Part shown: in pieces, positions 21,546 to 32,960 of the stretch
How positions within the stretch are numbered: position 1 is the stretch's first letter
Layout of the letters: each line of letters begins with the position of its first letter
Assembly (NCBI GenBank): GCA_014529385.2
Contig: CM043969.1
Coordinates: 21,515,946-21,579,945, forward strand
Direction of reading: 5' to 3'
Origin: Adiantum capillus-veneris
Lineage: Eukaryota > Streptophyta > Polypodiopsida > Polypodiales > Pteridaceae
DNA: 64,000 bases
Notes under the pieces: generated by a model
Databases searched by the model: none
Seen by the model: only the letters and a program-made list of their open reading frames with translations
Told to the model about the DNA's origin: nothing
Position numbers and translations under genes: made by a program

Positions 21546-23574
21546 GAAGAGGGGGAATAGGGAACACACCGAGCACACAATATACCTGCCTCTCTATAGC
21601 CCAGGGATTCCACAACACCCCTAACCTCTCAAATAACACCTTCAAACTGGCTAATTTGCACCAACAACTCCGCTCTAGCATACAAAACAACTACCTCACA
21701 CCTTGCAAAAACACACCCACAACAAAAATGCACCCACACTGCTCAACTCACCCTTTTCGACTCACAAAACACTCCTAATATGCCCTCTCGGTAGCACCTT
21801 TCGAGTTGTAGACAAACCCTCTGCAAGAAATGGCCAATACACGAAGAGCGATAGAAGAGGAGGGGAGTGGGGAGAAGCAACACAAGAGACTAGGGCAAGT
21901 GAGTGGTATTATTGCATAGAGAGTAGTACAACCAATGTATGCAGCTTCAATGGCAAGCTTAGCAACACACAAGCTTCAAGCTTCCACTCACACACACAGG
22001 CATAAAAGCCCTCTTGGTCAAAAGACCCTCAAATTTTTGCATTTACAACCTTTTATAGGGGTGCCTCAAGGAGGCCCCAAAAAAGAAAAAAGGATGAGTT
22101 TCCCCTCCCATGACCTTCACTTAGAGCTTCTTTTATATTTTTTATAGCATTGCCAACACTTGGCATAGTTCATTTTTTGAAAGATTTACATGGTGTGCAC
22201 ATTTGTCCTTTACCCCTTCCATTTGGCCGACCGGCTTGCCTCTTGGGCCTTTTTTGATTTAGCTTGCTTTTCAAATGTCCTGGTCGGCACCTCTTGCTAG
22301 CGAGAACCCTCCCCTGTCAAGGCAATAGCAATGTCGCTATTGGGGGGGGGGGGGGGGGGGGTACAACCCTTTCTCCTCAAAAATATTTGGCCCCTTGCGG
22401 GCGCTGGAACCTCCGTTTACTGCCTGCCATGTCGTCATCAAAATGCGCCACCACGCGGCCGCCCGCGGGCGCGCCATCTCTCTGCACTTCCGGTTCGCGC
22501 CAAAATCACCGCCAATGCCGCCACAGCAACGCCCATCCCGCGCACCATGGCCATGGGAGGGAGAGCTCCCCTCTCTCCTCTTGGATACCTATAGAGGAAC
22601 CACGCTCCGGATGATATACCCCGGCCTCTGCTCGTCGGCTTGCGCATGTGGGTTTATATGCCTCGCCAGGTGGCGGCTCCATAGGCCGTGAGCCTCAAAG
22701 GCTTCAAAAACTAAAAAACACCATTATTTTTTTAATAAAAGCTTTTCTTGGACCTGCCTTTACCAAGTTTCCATACTCTGCTCCCACCTCGTGCTGCCAA
22801 GCCGCAACAACCTTCTGAAGCTCCACTTTCCCGGATCCAACCACACTCTCTATCTCTGCACTTTGACCCCTCGGCATCCTCGAACCAAGGCTTTCAAAAA
22901 GTGAAAAAATTATCTGCAATCACCTTTGGAGAAGGACACCCAAACTTCCGACTTCCATATCTTTCCGCTTCAGACTCCGTTTGGCATGCAGTCACTTCCT
23001 GTTAGCTCCGTATGATGTACACCCTGCTCTAGAACTTCGTCGGTGCTCAAAAGATGCCAAGTGGCGCATTGGAGAATGCGCCCAAGTGGACTCAGACTCG
23101 GCCTCGGAAAAACTTCAAATGACCATATCTTGCAAACCAGGGCTCCGATCCGCAATCCGAAAAGATGGGTAGGCTCCATGAATTGATCTCTACACATCTA
23201 TACCTCAAGTTTCACTTCGATCACCTGTCCCCAGCTGCCCTGTCCGGCAAGAATCTGCAAACCATTAAAGTTTCAACCTTCAATAACTTGGGCTCCGTAG
23301 CTCGGTTTGATGAGTCGTCTGGACCTGATCCTTCAGCACTTCGAGCTCTTCATTCCTGGACCCAAAGGCTGCACTTTGCACCTCCTTCACCTGCTACCAC
23401 AATTGGCCCCACATGGAGCCTTCCCTGGCCTATAAGCCGCAAAATGCATATACTTCCGCTGCTACCTGCCATCCCATGAGTCTCTTAGCTGCTCAAGTCC
23501 TTTGCCATGCTTATGCTTGCCTGTACATACCTGACCATGCCACCTTCTAGAGCCGACACACTTTGGCTGCACCA
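21546..23574 (-). repeat. 3' LTR of the gag-only element
   Basis: About 2.03 kb. It contains a 20-G run at 22342-22361. Open frames in it (for example 22264-22614 and 22395-22691) are low-complexity and not conserved in length in the sister copy, so they are not genes. Confidence 0.65.
22342..22361 (+). repeat. Poly-G run of 20
   Basis: Twenty consecutive G. The matching site in the other LTR (26622-26638) has 17 G, so the run changes length while staying pure. It could fold as a G-quadruplex. Confidence 0.97.
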
Positions 23575-24043
23575 TCATTGCCCCACCCCTTGTTGAGCAT
23601 TTATGCTCAACCACACAAGAGCTTTATTTCACTATAAATTGCTAAACTTGGCACACACTATGAGGAAACTAAAAAACCATATGTACATTGTTTTATTGCA
23701 CTGTATTGCCAAGCCTTCAAGTGGGTTGCCCCACCCCCTGCATCACATAGCTTCCACCTGGATCAAACACCTGGCTCTGTTCACTTTCATCCATCTGCAA
23801 CAACCTCCAATTGTGCCCTACCCAAGCACCTAGACCATCATGTGCACGTAGGCTGCCCATAGCCTACCATAGCCTACCTTCTGCACTCCATGCACTCCTT
23901 TGCAACCTGTCTACTCCATACCAAGCAACAACAAGCATATCATCATCAACAAAACATGTACCTGACACCAATCTACAACACATGGATGACCCTCCCTCCC
24001 AACCAAATAAAGTGGAGACCTTGAGCATATACCCCTGTACCTG

Positions 24044-25800
24044 CTAAAATAGCCTCCATAGAGCTGTATCTACCATCTTTTTCATCAACCATATTTCACA
24101 TACCTGCATTGTAAGCAAAGCCACTGCTTGAGATTCTCCTTTCTCCACCATTGGACATGTCTGTCGCATTGGAATCTCCTCCGTCTTTGGCATCACAACC
24201 TCTTCTTTGTCCACACACTCCATTCTAGCATCATCGAGCCCTTCCTCGTCAAATGGCCTTTCAAGGTCGACCATCACCTCTTGCTTTTCAACTTCAATTA
24301 CCTGTTCTTTACGCACCTCTTCTACCGCTGCATCAGACTCCTCTAGGGAAAAGAGAAACTCGTTCTCTACTGCACCCATCTCTAGTTCCACCATAGACAC
24401 GGCCGCTTTATCTCTCTTGGAAAAATCCTGCACATGTTGCACCACCATGGCACATTCCACTGCTACTTTTATCAGCACAGCCATTAGCATGGCACCACAC
24501 ACCACCTTCACCTGCATATCATCATTTGTAGGCCTGGACCGCTCCACTTGGCTTTCATCAAGTATCTCGGCTTGCTCTTTTCCCTGCTCTTCTTGCACAT
24601 GTGCTTATATTACCATATCGTCAAACATATAAGAGGGTAGCTTTACCTTTACCAGTTCAGGTTCATCAGATTCCGTCTCCTCGTCATAGGATGTAGACTC
24701 ATCCGCATTATTCTCCTCATTTGTCTCCCAGCTAATCGAGCTTGTATCATCATTGGCATCGGCATCATATACCAACTCCATATCAGCACCTGCATCCACT
24801 TGCTACTCCACAAAAGCTTGACCATCACCGGAGCTTTGATCACTTTCTTCATCAGCTTCTGAACCCTCAATATCTGCACCTCGATTGCATTCTGCTACCT
24901 TTTCATGCAAACTTTCAACAAGAACATGATTTACCTCTTTAATCCGTACTGGAACCTCCACATCTGCTACCGCTTTTGCATCTTGGTTCACCTCGACATA
25001 GAGCTTCTCCTCGTTGACAAGCTTTTCCACTCTCGGCACATGCACATCACAAACTGGAAACCTCCAAGGAACATAACCAATAGTAGGTATTACCTCCACA
25101 GGCCTTGCATTTTGCACAATTGGAATCACCTTTGGTTGGACCAAAGAGCACTTTGCTACCTCCGCAACAAGAATATAATCTGTTGGCTTTAGCATCCCCA
25201 ACTCCAACTTCCACTTCACCTTCTTTCTCTTTATCTTTGCAAGATAGACCATATCTTCATAGGTATCTGCACTATCTTCGAACTTTTCTCTAATCCTCAG
25301 ATGCAAGCACTCTAACAGCTCTGACAAATTCAAAGATTGATTGCTTTTGACCCCAGTAGCAATCTCTAACTACTTCCAACAAGCTTCAAACCGCTCAATG
25401 AAAATAGAGAAATGTTTACTTACATCCTGGTGTACCGCCTTCAACCTTGCACCAGCTTTTTCCATCGTAATCACCTCTCTAAACCGCTCCAGAAACTGAC
25501 TCTGCAACCTTTTCCATGATTCTCGATCACTGCTCCCTAAGCCATCGAACCACACCTTGGCTCGTCCCCGCATCAACAACGGCACTGTCTATAACCTTTT
25601 TGAATCCGTCGACATACGCCTCGACAGCAGCCATAACTCGAAATCTGCTAGCCAATCCTCGGGATTTTTGACGCCCGTAAATATGGGGCCAAAACCTGGC
25701 TCCCCCATCTCTGTCAGCTTTGAACTTGACCATCAAACATCTCGACCATCCGCCAACCGCTTTGTTGGCAAAAAAACACCACATCGACCCGCAAATTGGA
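24044..25800 (-). pseudogene. Retrotransposon gag of the gag-only element, broken
   Basis: On the minus strand the frame near 25800-25527 gives an N-terminal matrix/capsid region. 25585-25370 holds the recognisable capsid block AKVWFDGLGSSDRESWKRL with QFLERFREVITMEKAGARLK and FSIFIERFEACW. 25333-24803, 24799-24605 and 24598-24044 give a long acidic and Val-rich tail without zinc knuckle. Pieces are separated by stops and frame changes. The reading frame at the 5' end runs in from the adjacent LTR, so the true start is uncertain; no nucleocapsid or pol follows. Confidence 0.6.
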
Positions 25801-25820
25801 GCATTAGACAGCTCCTCAGT

Positions 25821-27840
25821 GGGGGCACAAGAAGATGGAGAGGGGGAATAGGGAACACACCAAGCACACAACATACCTGCCTCTGTATAGCCCAGGGATT
25901 CCACAACACCCCTAACCTCTCAAATAACACCTTCACTGGGGGCACCAGAAGATGGAGAGGGGGAATAGGGAACACACCTAGCATACAAAACAACTACCTC
26001 ACACCTTGCAAAAAAACACCCACAACACAAATGCACCCACACTGCTCAACTCACCCTTTCCGACTCACAAAACACTCCTAATTTTCCCTCAGGCAAACCC
26101 TCTGCAAGAAATGGCCAATACACGAAGAGCGATAGAAGAGGAGGGGAGTGGGGAGAAGCAACACAAGAGAGTGGGGCAGGTGAGTGGTATTATTGCATAG
26201 AGAGTAGTACAACCAATGTATGCAGCTTCAATGGCAAGATTAGCAACACACAAGCTTCAAGCTTCCACTCACACACACAGGCAAAAAAGCCCTCTTGGTC
26301 AAAAGACGCTCAAATTTTTGCATTTACAACCTTTTATAGGGGTGCCTCTAGGAGGCCCAAAAAAAGAAAAAAGGATGAGTTTCCCCTCTCCTGACCTTCA
26401 CTTAGAGCTTCTTTTAGAATTTTTATATCATTGCCAACACTTGGCATAGTTCATTTTTGGAAAGATTTACATGGTGTGCACATTTGTCCTTTACCCCTTC
26501 CATTTGGTCGGTCGGCTTGCCTCTTGGGCCTTTCTTTCTTTGGCTTGCTTTTCAAATGTCCTGGTCGGCACATCTTGCCAGCGAGACCCCCCCCTGTCAA
26601 GGAAATAGCGATGTCGCTATTGGGGGGGGGGGGGGGGGTACAACCCTTTCTCCTCAAAAGTATTTGTCCCTTTGCAGGCGCGGGCACCTCCGCTTACTAC
26701 CTACCATGTCATCACCGAAACGTGCCACCATGAGGGCGCACCATCTCTCTGCACCGCCGGCTCACGCCAAAACCGCTGCCAACCCCACCACAGCAGCGCC
26801 CAGCCCGTGTGCCATGGCCATGGGAGGGAGAGCTCCCCTCTCTCCTCTTGGATACCTATAGAGATCCACACTCCGGATGATATAATCCGGCCTTTGCTCG
26901 TCGGCTTGCGCATGTGGGTTTATATGCCCCACCACGTGGCGGCTCCACAGGCGTTGAGCCTCAAAGGCTTCAAAAACTAAAAAACACCATTATTTTTTTA
27001 ACAAAAGCTTTTTTTGGACATGCCTTACCAAGCTTCCATACTTTGCTCCCACCTCCTCTTGCCAAGCCGCAACAACCTTCTGAATCTCCACTTTCCCGGC
27101 TCCAACCACACTCTCTGTCTCTGCACTTTGACCCCTTGGCATCCTCTAACCAAGGCTTTCAAAAAGTGAAAAAATTATTTGCAATCACCTTTGGAGAAGG
27201 GCACCCAAACTTCCGACTTCCATATCTTTCCGCTTCAGACTCCGTTTGGCATGCAATCACTTCCTGTTAGCTCCGTATGATGTACACCCTGCTCTAGAAC
27301 TTTTTCGGTGCTCAAAAGATGCTAGGTGGCACATTCTCCAATGCGGCCAAGTGGACTCAGACCCGACCCCCGGAAAAACTTCAAATGACCATATCTTGCA
27401 AACCAAGGCTCCGATCCGCAATCTGAAAAGACTGGTAGGCTCCATGAATTGAGCTCTACACATCTATACCTCAAGTTCCACTTGGATCAACTGTCCCCAA
27501 CTGCCCTATCCGGCAAGAATCTGCAAACCATTAAAGCTTCAACCTTCAATAACTTGGGCTCCGTAGCTCGGTTTGATGAGCCGTCTGGACCTGATCCTTT
27601 AGCACTTTGAGCTCTTCATTCCTGGACCCAAAGGCTGCACTGTGCACCTCCTTCACCTGTTACCCCCATTGGCCCCAAATGGAGCCTTCCCTGGCCTATA
27701 AGCTGCATCATGCATACACTTCCGCTACTACCTGCCATCCCATGAGTCTCTTAGCTACTCCAGTCCTTTGCCATGCTTTTTCTTGCCTCTACATATTTGA
27801 CCATGCCACCTTCTAGAGCCGACACACTTTGGCTGCACCA
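25821..27840 (-). repeat. 5' LTR of the gag-only element, with a 117-bp partial duplication
   Basis: Collinear with the left LTR. The inner edge starts (plus) tgggggcacaagaagatgg at 25823. The same start recurs as tgggggcaccagaagatgg near 25940, so about 117 bp of the LTR end are tandemly duplicated. It has a 17-G run at 26622-26638 and lacks about 20-36 bp present near 21,780-21,815 of the other copy. Confidence 0.65.
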
Positions 27841-28335
27841 GTGTGGATATGCTGAAATGCGAAAACAAACAACGTATGCTCACCGAATCACCAGATGTAG
27901 CTCGTGGGTCAAGTTCGCAAAACCAGACCGTACACCTGTAATGTAGGTATTGGCGCGTAGCTCTCGTCGGGGGCAACACGCTGCACTTCTCTGCACTCAA
28001 TTCCAACCACCGGTGTGCGCGTAGTGTCAAGATGAAACTCTCACTCTCTCTCGTACACAATACACTCACTCACAGATAGAACTTTTTAAAAAAATGACAA
28101 AAGGTCCTTTTCATTAAGGTCAAAAGTGGTATAAATACCTTACAATCTCAAACCCTAATGTTCCAATTTAACCATCTACTCAATCTAAATGTCAAAAACG
28201 GGATACAATCTGGAAGCTTCTGCAAGCCCACTATTTACAAGGTGAAATGTCGGTCTTTCTCAATTAAAGAATAATTTAAAAAAATAATACTCCGCCGAGC
28301 AATCTTTCTCTGTAGGGTGTGTCCAGCTGCTAACA
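27841..28335 (-). mobile_element. Right part of the split LTR
   Basis: On the minus strand it begins TGTTAGCAGC at 28335, after a polypurine tract. It contains a TATA-like box (minus ggtatttatacc, about 28,129-28,140) and a GA-rich stretch, in the same order as other gypsy-type LTRs here. Its left edge is where the gag-only element ends. Confidence 0.55.
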
Positions 28336-29374
28336 CTCCCCCCCTCGTTCATGTCGTCCCCGACATGGCTGTTGAGCTGCTTCTTCAGTGTAGGTTTCTC
28401 GCATCTTTAGAAGGGACTCATATCTCGCATGTTGAGCCAATAGCGTCGGGCTGAATATATCTTTTTTGATTGTGAAGAAGCCGGTGTAGAAGGCTTCTTC
28501 AAAGGCCTGGAGGTGATACGAAGGCAAAAACATGATTTTCTGATATAGTGCATGTATCACCTGGTGAGAAGGCTGACCAGATAGATCGTATGCACATCTG
28601 TATGTATCCTGTCTGTCGCCTGCCCTGGTTTGAAGGTTTCGAAGACTGCCAAAAGGGCTTTATTTATTTTCTTATCATGATGCAAGATAGGTCAGGCAAG
28701 CCAGTGAACAATTTGATGGCGCCCGTTAGGGTTTTCATCATGTATTGCTCACTTATTCTCTCGCTTGCCTTCAAGCCTGGCAGCTTCGGGTAATTGAGCC
28801 AAGTGGGTTGGCTTCTCTGCAACAACTCCTGGGCTTTCCATGTCCTCATCCTTGGTAGAGGGCAAAAACTGAGGTTATCTCTAATCACTTTAGGTGCCTC
28901 TACCAGATGGATTAAATATTGAGGATTTTTTGTGAGCCATGCCTTTCTCCACCTGGGTTGAGAATCCACTATCAGCTTGACCCCTTCAGGTTTGGAGATG
29001 TCTATTTTGTACAATGGCACTGTTGGCTCCTCTTTTATCCATTTGTTGATAGTAGCAGCTTCGTACTTTAGAAGAGGATATGGGAGAGAAGGCTGTAGCC
29101 ATTCACACCAAAGGGTACTGGCATCTATCTTCTGAATTGTCATCGATTTAAACACCCTCTGCTCCCACTCCAATGCTTCTCTGGCTGTGTCTTTTACTGC
29201 CGCTTCGATGGCCTTCTGCATCTTTTCTTCTTCTTCTTGTGTCAGATCTTGGGGCTCTTGTGAGAGTCCCACCAAGATGTCCTCTTGCATGGTGGTGTCC
29301 ACTAGATCTGACACATTCTCTATGTCGATTCCCTCCATGGTTGCTGGCCCGGTGCTAAACTGTTGCTCTTCCAT
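28330..29374 (-). pseudogene. C-terminal part of an unknown retroelement protein
   Basis: 29374-28664 starts MEEQQFSTGPATMEGIDIEN, is acidic at first, then has a folded-looking part rich in W, P and L (ASTLWCEWLQPSLPYPLLKY). After a frame change 28560-28330 ends in GRHERGGEC right at the polypurine tract, so the frame occupies the slot where an LTR element's last gene ends. I do not recognise a family. It is probably the C-terminal part of one long protein with the three upstream frames. Confidence 0.45.
28336..28347 (-). other. Polypurine tract
   Basis: Minus strand CGAGGGGGGGAG directly precedes the LTR start at 28335. Confidence 0.7.
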
Positions 29375-29566
29375 TTTCTGCTCGCCTCTTAGCTCTTCTA
29401 TCTACTTCTGAAGTGTCTTCTTTCCCTCTTCCGCTTGCTCTTCCATGTTTACTAGGAGGTCGTTCAGATCGGCATTGATCTTTTCCACCTCCTCAAGCTT
29501 CCTTGATGGCTTCGTTTTTTGCTTGCCATCTCTGAAAATCCTCATCCATATTTCTTTTTACGGCTT

Positions 29567-30380
29567 CTAGCTCATTTTGCATGGCTTTGTTCTCTCTTCC
29601 AGGCGGTTCTGCATTACCATATATCCCTCAGCCAGCATTAGCCTTTGCCTCTTCTCCAATGTTAACTCCTTTTGGAGCTCCTTCATTTGTTCTTCATATA
29701 GCTCAGTCTCTGAAGTCGTGCCAGTCGAGCTAGCAGCTCCGACTCTGGTCGGAGATGCTCTTAGCCATTGGATGGTCTGATCTTTTACTTTAATCTGGTC
29801 TTTTAGTTCTATTACCTCATCCTGGCTTCCCTCCTGTTCTATCTCTACCTTTTCCTTGTCATTTCTCAGTGTTTCCACTTCTTTGGACTCTTCAGCAAGT
29901 TGTCTGCCTTTTCCTTGGCATTCCTTAGTGTTTCCACTTCTTTGGACTCTTCGGCAAGTTGTAGAGTCAGGTTGTCCCTTTCTCTCTTTGCATTTGTCAA
30001 TGACTTGCTGATTTTCTTGTATTCTTCCTCTACTCTTTGAAGCTTGTCTTCGGCTGCCTGATTCTCTTGTTCCATCTCCTGGCCTCTTTGTAATGCCGCG
30101 TTCAAGCTAGCTTGCAGCTTTGTTTGTTTGTCCATATTCTCTTGGCCTTGTTTTTGTAGTGAGTCAATTTCAGCCTTGATCTGAACATCATTGGTTTTGA
30201 GATTATCAATCTCACTCTCTGTGGCCATCGATCTTGCTCTAAGCCCGGTTAGCTTTTGCATCACCACATCCCAATCATTGGTTGGTGGCTGGAGGTCCAC
30301 TGTATCAGTGGCCATCTCTTTCAATTCAACTGAAGGCTCTGCATCTGTTCCTTGGGTCTTGTGCTTGTCAACTCAAAGGC
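29567..30380 (-). pseudogene. Coiled-coil part of the unknown retroelement protein
   Basis: 30324-29866 and 29878-29567 read as long heptad-like, E/K/Q-rich helices (for example LQRVEEEYKKISKSLTNAK, then EKVEIEQEGSQDEVIELKDQ). They are joined by a frame change at about 29,870, where the segments around ETLRNAKEKA and ETLRNDKEKV look like a short duplication. Coiled coil is the only structural call I can support. Frame 3 can be read further upstream (AEPSVELKEM), which shows it was once continuous with the preceding frame. Confidence 0.45.
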
Positions 30381-31025
30381 TACTGTAGCTGCCTCTTCTC
30401 TAGAGTAACCCGCAGCTAGTAGATCAAGAAATATTCTGAAATTCTTTTCTTCTGGATCTAGCTTCTCCTCTTTTGGTTCAGCTTCTTCTTTCTGTTCTTC
30501 CTCTTGACTCTTCTCTTGCTTGGAATCTTCTTGTTCATCTTCCTTTTGTTGGGTTTGTGGAGGGCTAAGAGGAGGTGGTGATGGCGGTGGGCTGGATTCC
30601 GGGCTTGACGGTGGAGTCGGTGGCTTCTTCTTGAAATCCCAGTCCACCTTGGTCTTTCTCTCTCTTTCTTGGCCTTCCTGCTCTTCTAGCAGTTTCCGTC
30701 TTACTTCGTCCACTTCTTCTTCTGTAAAAGGGACATTTGGGATATTTTCCATCGTAGCATCTAAAATCTCAAAGTTTTTAATGTAGTCTTCAAACCGATA
30801 TCGGTGCACCCTTCGAGATGATCTGGACATGGCTTCTAGGGATGGCTTCCACAACTCGCTCAAATCTCCCTTGAGTGCTCTCTCAGCTCTGAAGCTTTCC
30901 ATCAGTCTTTCGAGCCGTGCCGCTTTTTGTGACTTGGTTTCTTTGATCGGCACTTGTACACTTTCCTTCTTTCCTTTCTTTGACTCTGGCGGCTCTTCTA
31001 GCACGGTCTCTAACCGTCGCTTCAA
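30321..31025 (-). pseudogene. Charged and proline-rich part of the unknown retroelement protein
   Basis: 234 codons. A basic region (RLERLMESFRAERALKGDL, SRSSRRVHRYRFEDYIKNF) is followed by an acidic helix, a proline/serine run (PPTPPSSPESSPPPSPPP) and a long E/K/Q tract. It lies in another frame 57 bp after the end of the N-terminal frame, so a frame change is likely. No enzymatic motif is visible. Confidence 0.45.
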
Positions 31026-31081
31026 TCGTGTGGCTACTCTGGGTGCCCTGGGAGGTTCTTCTTCTTTATCTTCTTTCAGCT

Positions 31082-31900
31082 TTAGCCAATCATTTTGTGA
31101 GGGAGGTTCAGGCCAGCTTCCCTTTGCAATGCTCCATAGACCACTTTTGTTATCAACTCACCCGGTACAATATAGGTGGGATTTTTGTTCCCCATCTTCA
31201 CAAGGTTGTCATGGATGTAAGCAACATAATTGATCACTTTTGGCTTGCTCTTTTGCATTGCCCAGGTGAAGGTGGTAGCAATGGCTCCAGTTGGCATCCT
31301 GTACTTTTGTGGCCGCTTTGTACACATGTGGAAGTATTGGTTGTAGAGTTGACTCATGATAGGCACTTTTGGGTTTGCAATATCTTCAAAAGTGTAGCTC
31401 TTTTTCTTTTTTGAGTACACCTTGACTTCATCTCGCCTCTTGGTCACACTATCTCCCTTGTTGGAGATGTCAAGTGCGGCTGCCACCACCCTCTCTATGA
31501 TGACAATCATGGTATCTAGCTTGCCTTGCAGATCAGTGACTCGGGCCACTCCATCTTCTTTGATAGTGGTTACAAATTCCCACACTCTTTTGATGTCAAT
31601 TCTTGCTGGCAAAGCTTCAAAGTAGTTATGTAGGTCTAACTTCTCCAGGTAATCCCCCATCTTTCTTCTGACAAATTCATTGAGCTCATGTGGTATCATG
31701 GGTAGCTCCACTGCATTTCCTTCAGGATCTTTGAATACGCCTTGGTAATTTTTCAAATCATTGGACTCTAGCAAATTATCCTGTATCCATGTGCTTGTGG
31801 GCTTCAGAGTTCCTTCTGGGATCCCAAACAGCTCCACTTCTTCTAAATAGTCTTTTATTGTCATCCTCTTCTTCTTTGCAGGTGATTTTGCGGCTGCCAT
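31082..31900 (-). CDS. N-terminal domain of an unknown retroelement protein (272 aa, intact frame)
   Basis: Opens MAAAKSPAKKKRMTIKDYLE and holds a folded-looking domain with blocks RIDIKRVWEFVTTIKEDGVA, AAALDISNKGD, YTFEDIANPKVPIMSQLYNQ and GAIATTFTWAMQKSKPKV. The pattern 'WEF ... ALDIS ... Y+ ... QYFH' reminds me of the putative plant transposon protein domain found as an extra ORF in large plant retroelements. That is an impression from memory, not a search result. It sits downstream of a palindrome leader and upstream of a PPT and LTR, so it occupies the gag position. No protease, RT or integrase exists between here and the LTR, so the element is non-autonomous. Confidence 0.5.
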   Translation of the reverse strand: MAAAKSPAKKKRMTIKDYLEEVELFGIPEGTLKPTSTWIQDNLLESNDLKNYQGVFKDPEGNAVELPMIPHELNEFVRRKMGDYLEKLDLHNYFEALPARIDIKRVWEFVTTIKEDGVARVTDLQGKLDTMIVIIERVVAAALDISNKGDSVTKRRDEVKVYSKKKKSYTFEDIANPKVPIMSQLYNQYFHMCTKRPQKYRMPTGAIATTFTWAMQKSKPKVINYVAYIHDNLVKMGNKNPTYIVPGELITKVVYGALQREAGLNLPHKMIG

Positions 31901-32960
31901 GGATCCTGTTGCACTCAGTAGTCCGAACTTAGCGTTTTTTCCATATTAACTGAGAAACTGAGTTCTAACTATCCAAATGACTTGAAAATTGAAAATAAAA
32001 CTTAAAAGGAACTAGGGAAACTCTTCATGTGCCCACAATAACTTTTCTGGTCAAAAATTATCATTTATACATCCTACGCGTAGGATGTCTACCTTGCTTG
32101 TTTTTTGTGAAACTTGGTAGGATGGTGCCCTTGACTTGTGCAACATGGCTATGTGATAAGAATTGGGTTTGGGCATCAAAAAGTGCAATTTTGGGCAGAT
32201 TTAGGCTTTAGGCTCACAAATTGGGTAGGATGTCCTCAATAGGGATAAAATGATATTCAATTGTGTTGAAAGTTGACATACAGGCTCCTTGCACCATGTT
32301 AATGGCTCCTATGAAGTCAGTTCTTCCACAGTAGGTCAAAATCACACTTGAGACATCCTACGTGTAGGATGTCTTTTTCATCAAAATGACTTGAAGTTGG
32401 TTCTGGGGTTAGCCCTTGGCATGGGGAACATGGCCCTGCTCTTGGATTTTGATTTGGACAAGAATTGGTGTTGGTAAGAGCATGTGTAGTGTTTTTGGGC
32501 TCAAAAAGTGCATCTTGGAGGTGTTGGGAGCCAAATGTGATAAGAATGGCTTGAAACTTGATATATGAGCTTAGGAAGGTGTTATAAGGAGATTTGGAAT
32601 TGAAAAATGCCATCTAGGGGCCAAATTGGTCATTTAGACATCCTACGCGTAGGATGTCTATTTCATCATTTTTCACATATGACCCCACAGATAGCTTGGC
32701 AATGTGCTCATGAGTGTATTGTGCAAGTTTCATGTGATTTGGACTATTTTTGGTAGGTCTATGGCCCATTATTGCCTCTATGATCTCACTTTGCGCTTTT
32801 TGATGCATATGAGGTCAATTTTTGTCCAAATGTGATGAAACTTGGTGGCTAGCATGTACAGGCTATTCAGAAGCTGTGTGTGATAAGAGATGTTGAGTTT
32901 GGTGCCCAGATTTGGCCTTGAGACATCCTACATGTAGGATGTCTCTTGATGAAATCTATA
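31901..32960 (-). repeat. Retroelement leader with four spaced palindromes (cluster 3)
   Basis: Palindromes at 32069-32088, 32351-32374, 32636-32659 and 32921-32944 with spacings of 284, 285 and 285 bp. The core is acatcctacgcgtaggatgt; two copies differ only at the centre (cgtg, catg). Units share phrases such as gtgatgaaacttgg and caaaaagtgca. The leader ends about 170 bp before the ATG at 31900. Of the four clusters it has the most regular spacing. Confidence 0.8.

Larger units (their letters stand above)
21546..27840 (-). mobile_element. Gag-only element with about 2-kb direct repeats (TR-GAG/LARD-like)
   Basis: Two long collinear direct repeats (21546-23574 and 25821-27840, about 95% alike where I compared them) flank a 2.2-kb interior. 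The interior encodes only a decayed gag on the minus strand. On the minus strand each repeat starts TGGTGCAGCC, and the left one is preceded by a purine-rich CAAGGGGTGGGGC (polypurine tract, plus 23581-23593). No protease, RT or integrase is present, so this is a non-autonomous gag-carrying element. I could not define a target duplication: the outer left end seems to have lost about 10-20 bp. Confidence 0.65.

Noticed and set aside
24128-25293. Plus-strand open frames over the gag of the gag-only element (for example 24207-24632)
   Set aside because: They are the antisense of the minus-strand gag; serine/threonine-rich composition is a shadow of the acidic coding strand.
22264-27270. Many open frames of 60-130 codons inside the LTRs of the gag-only element
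   Set aside because: They differ in length and frame between the two LTR copies and have no domain; they look like GC-rich LTR sequence without stops.
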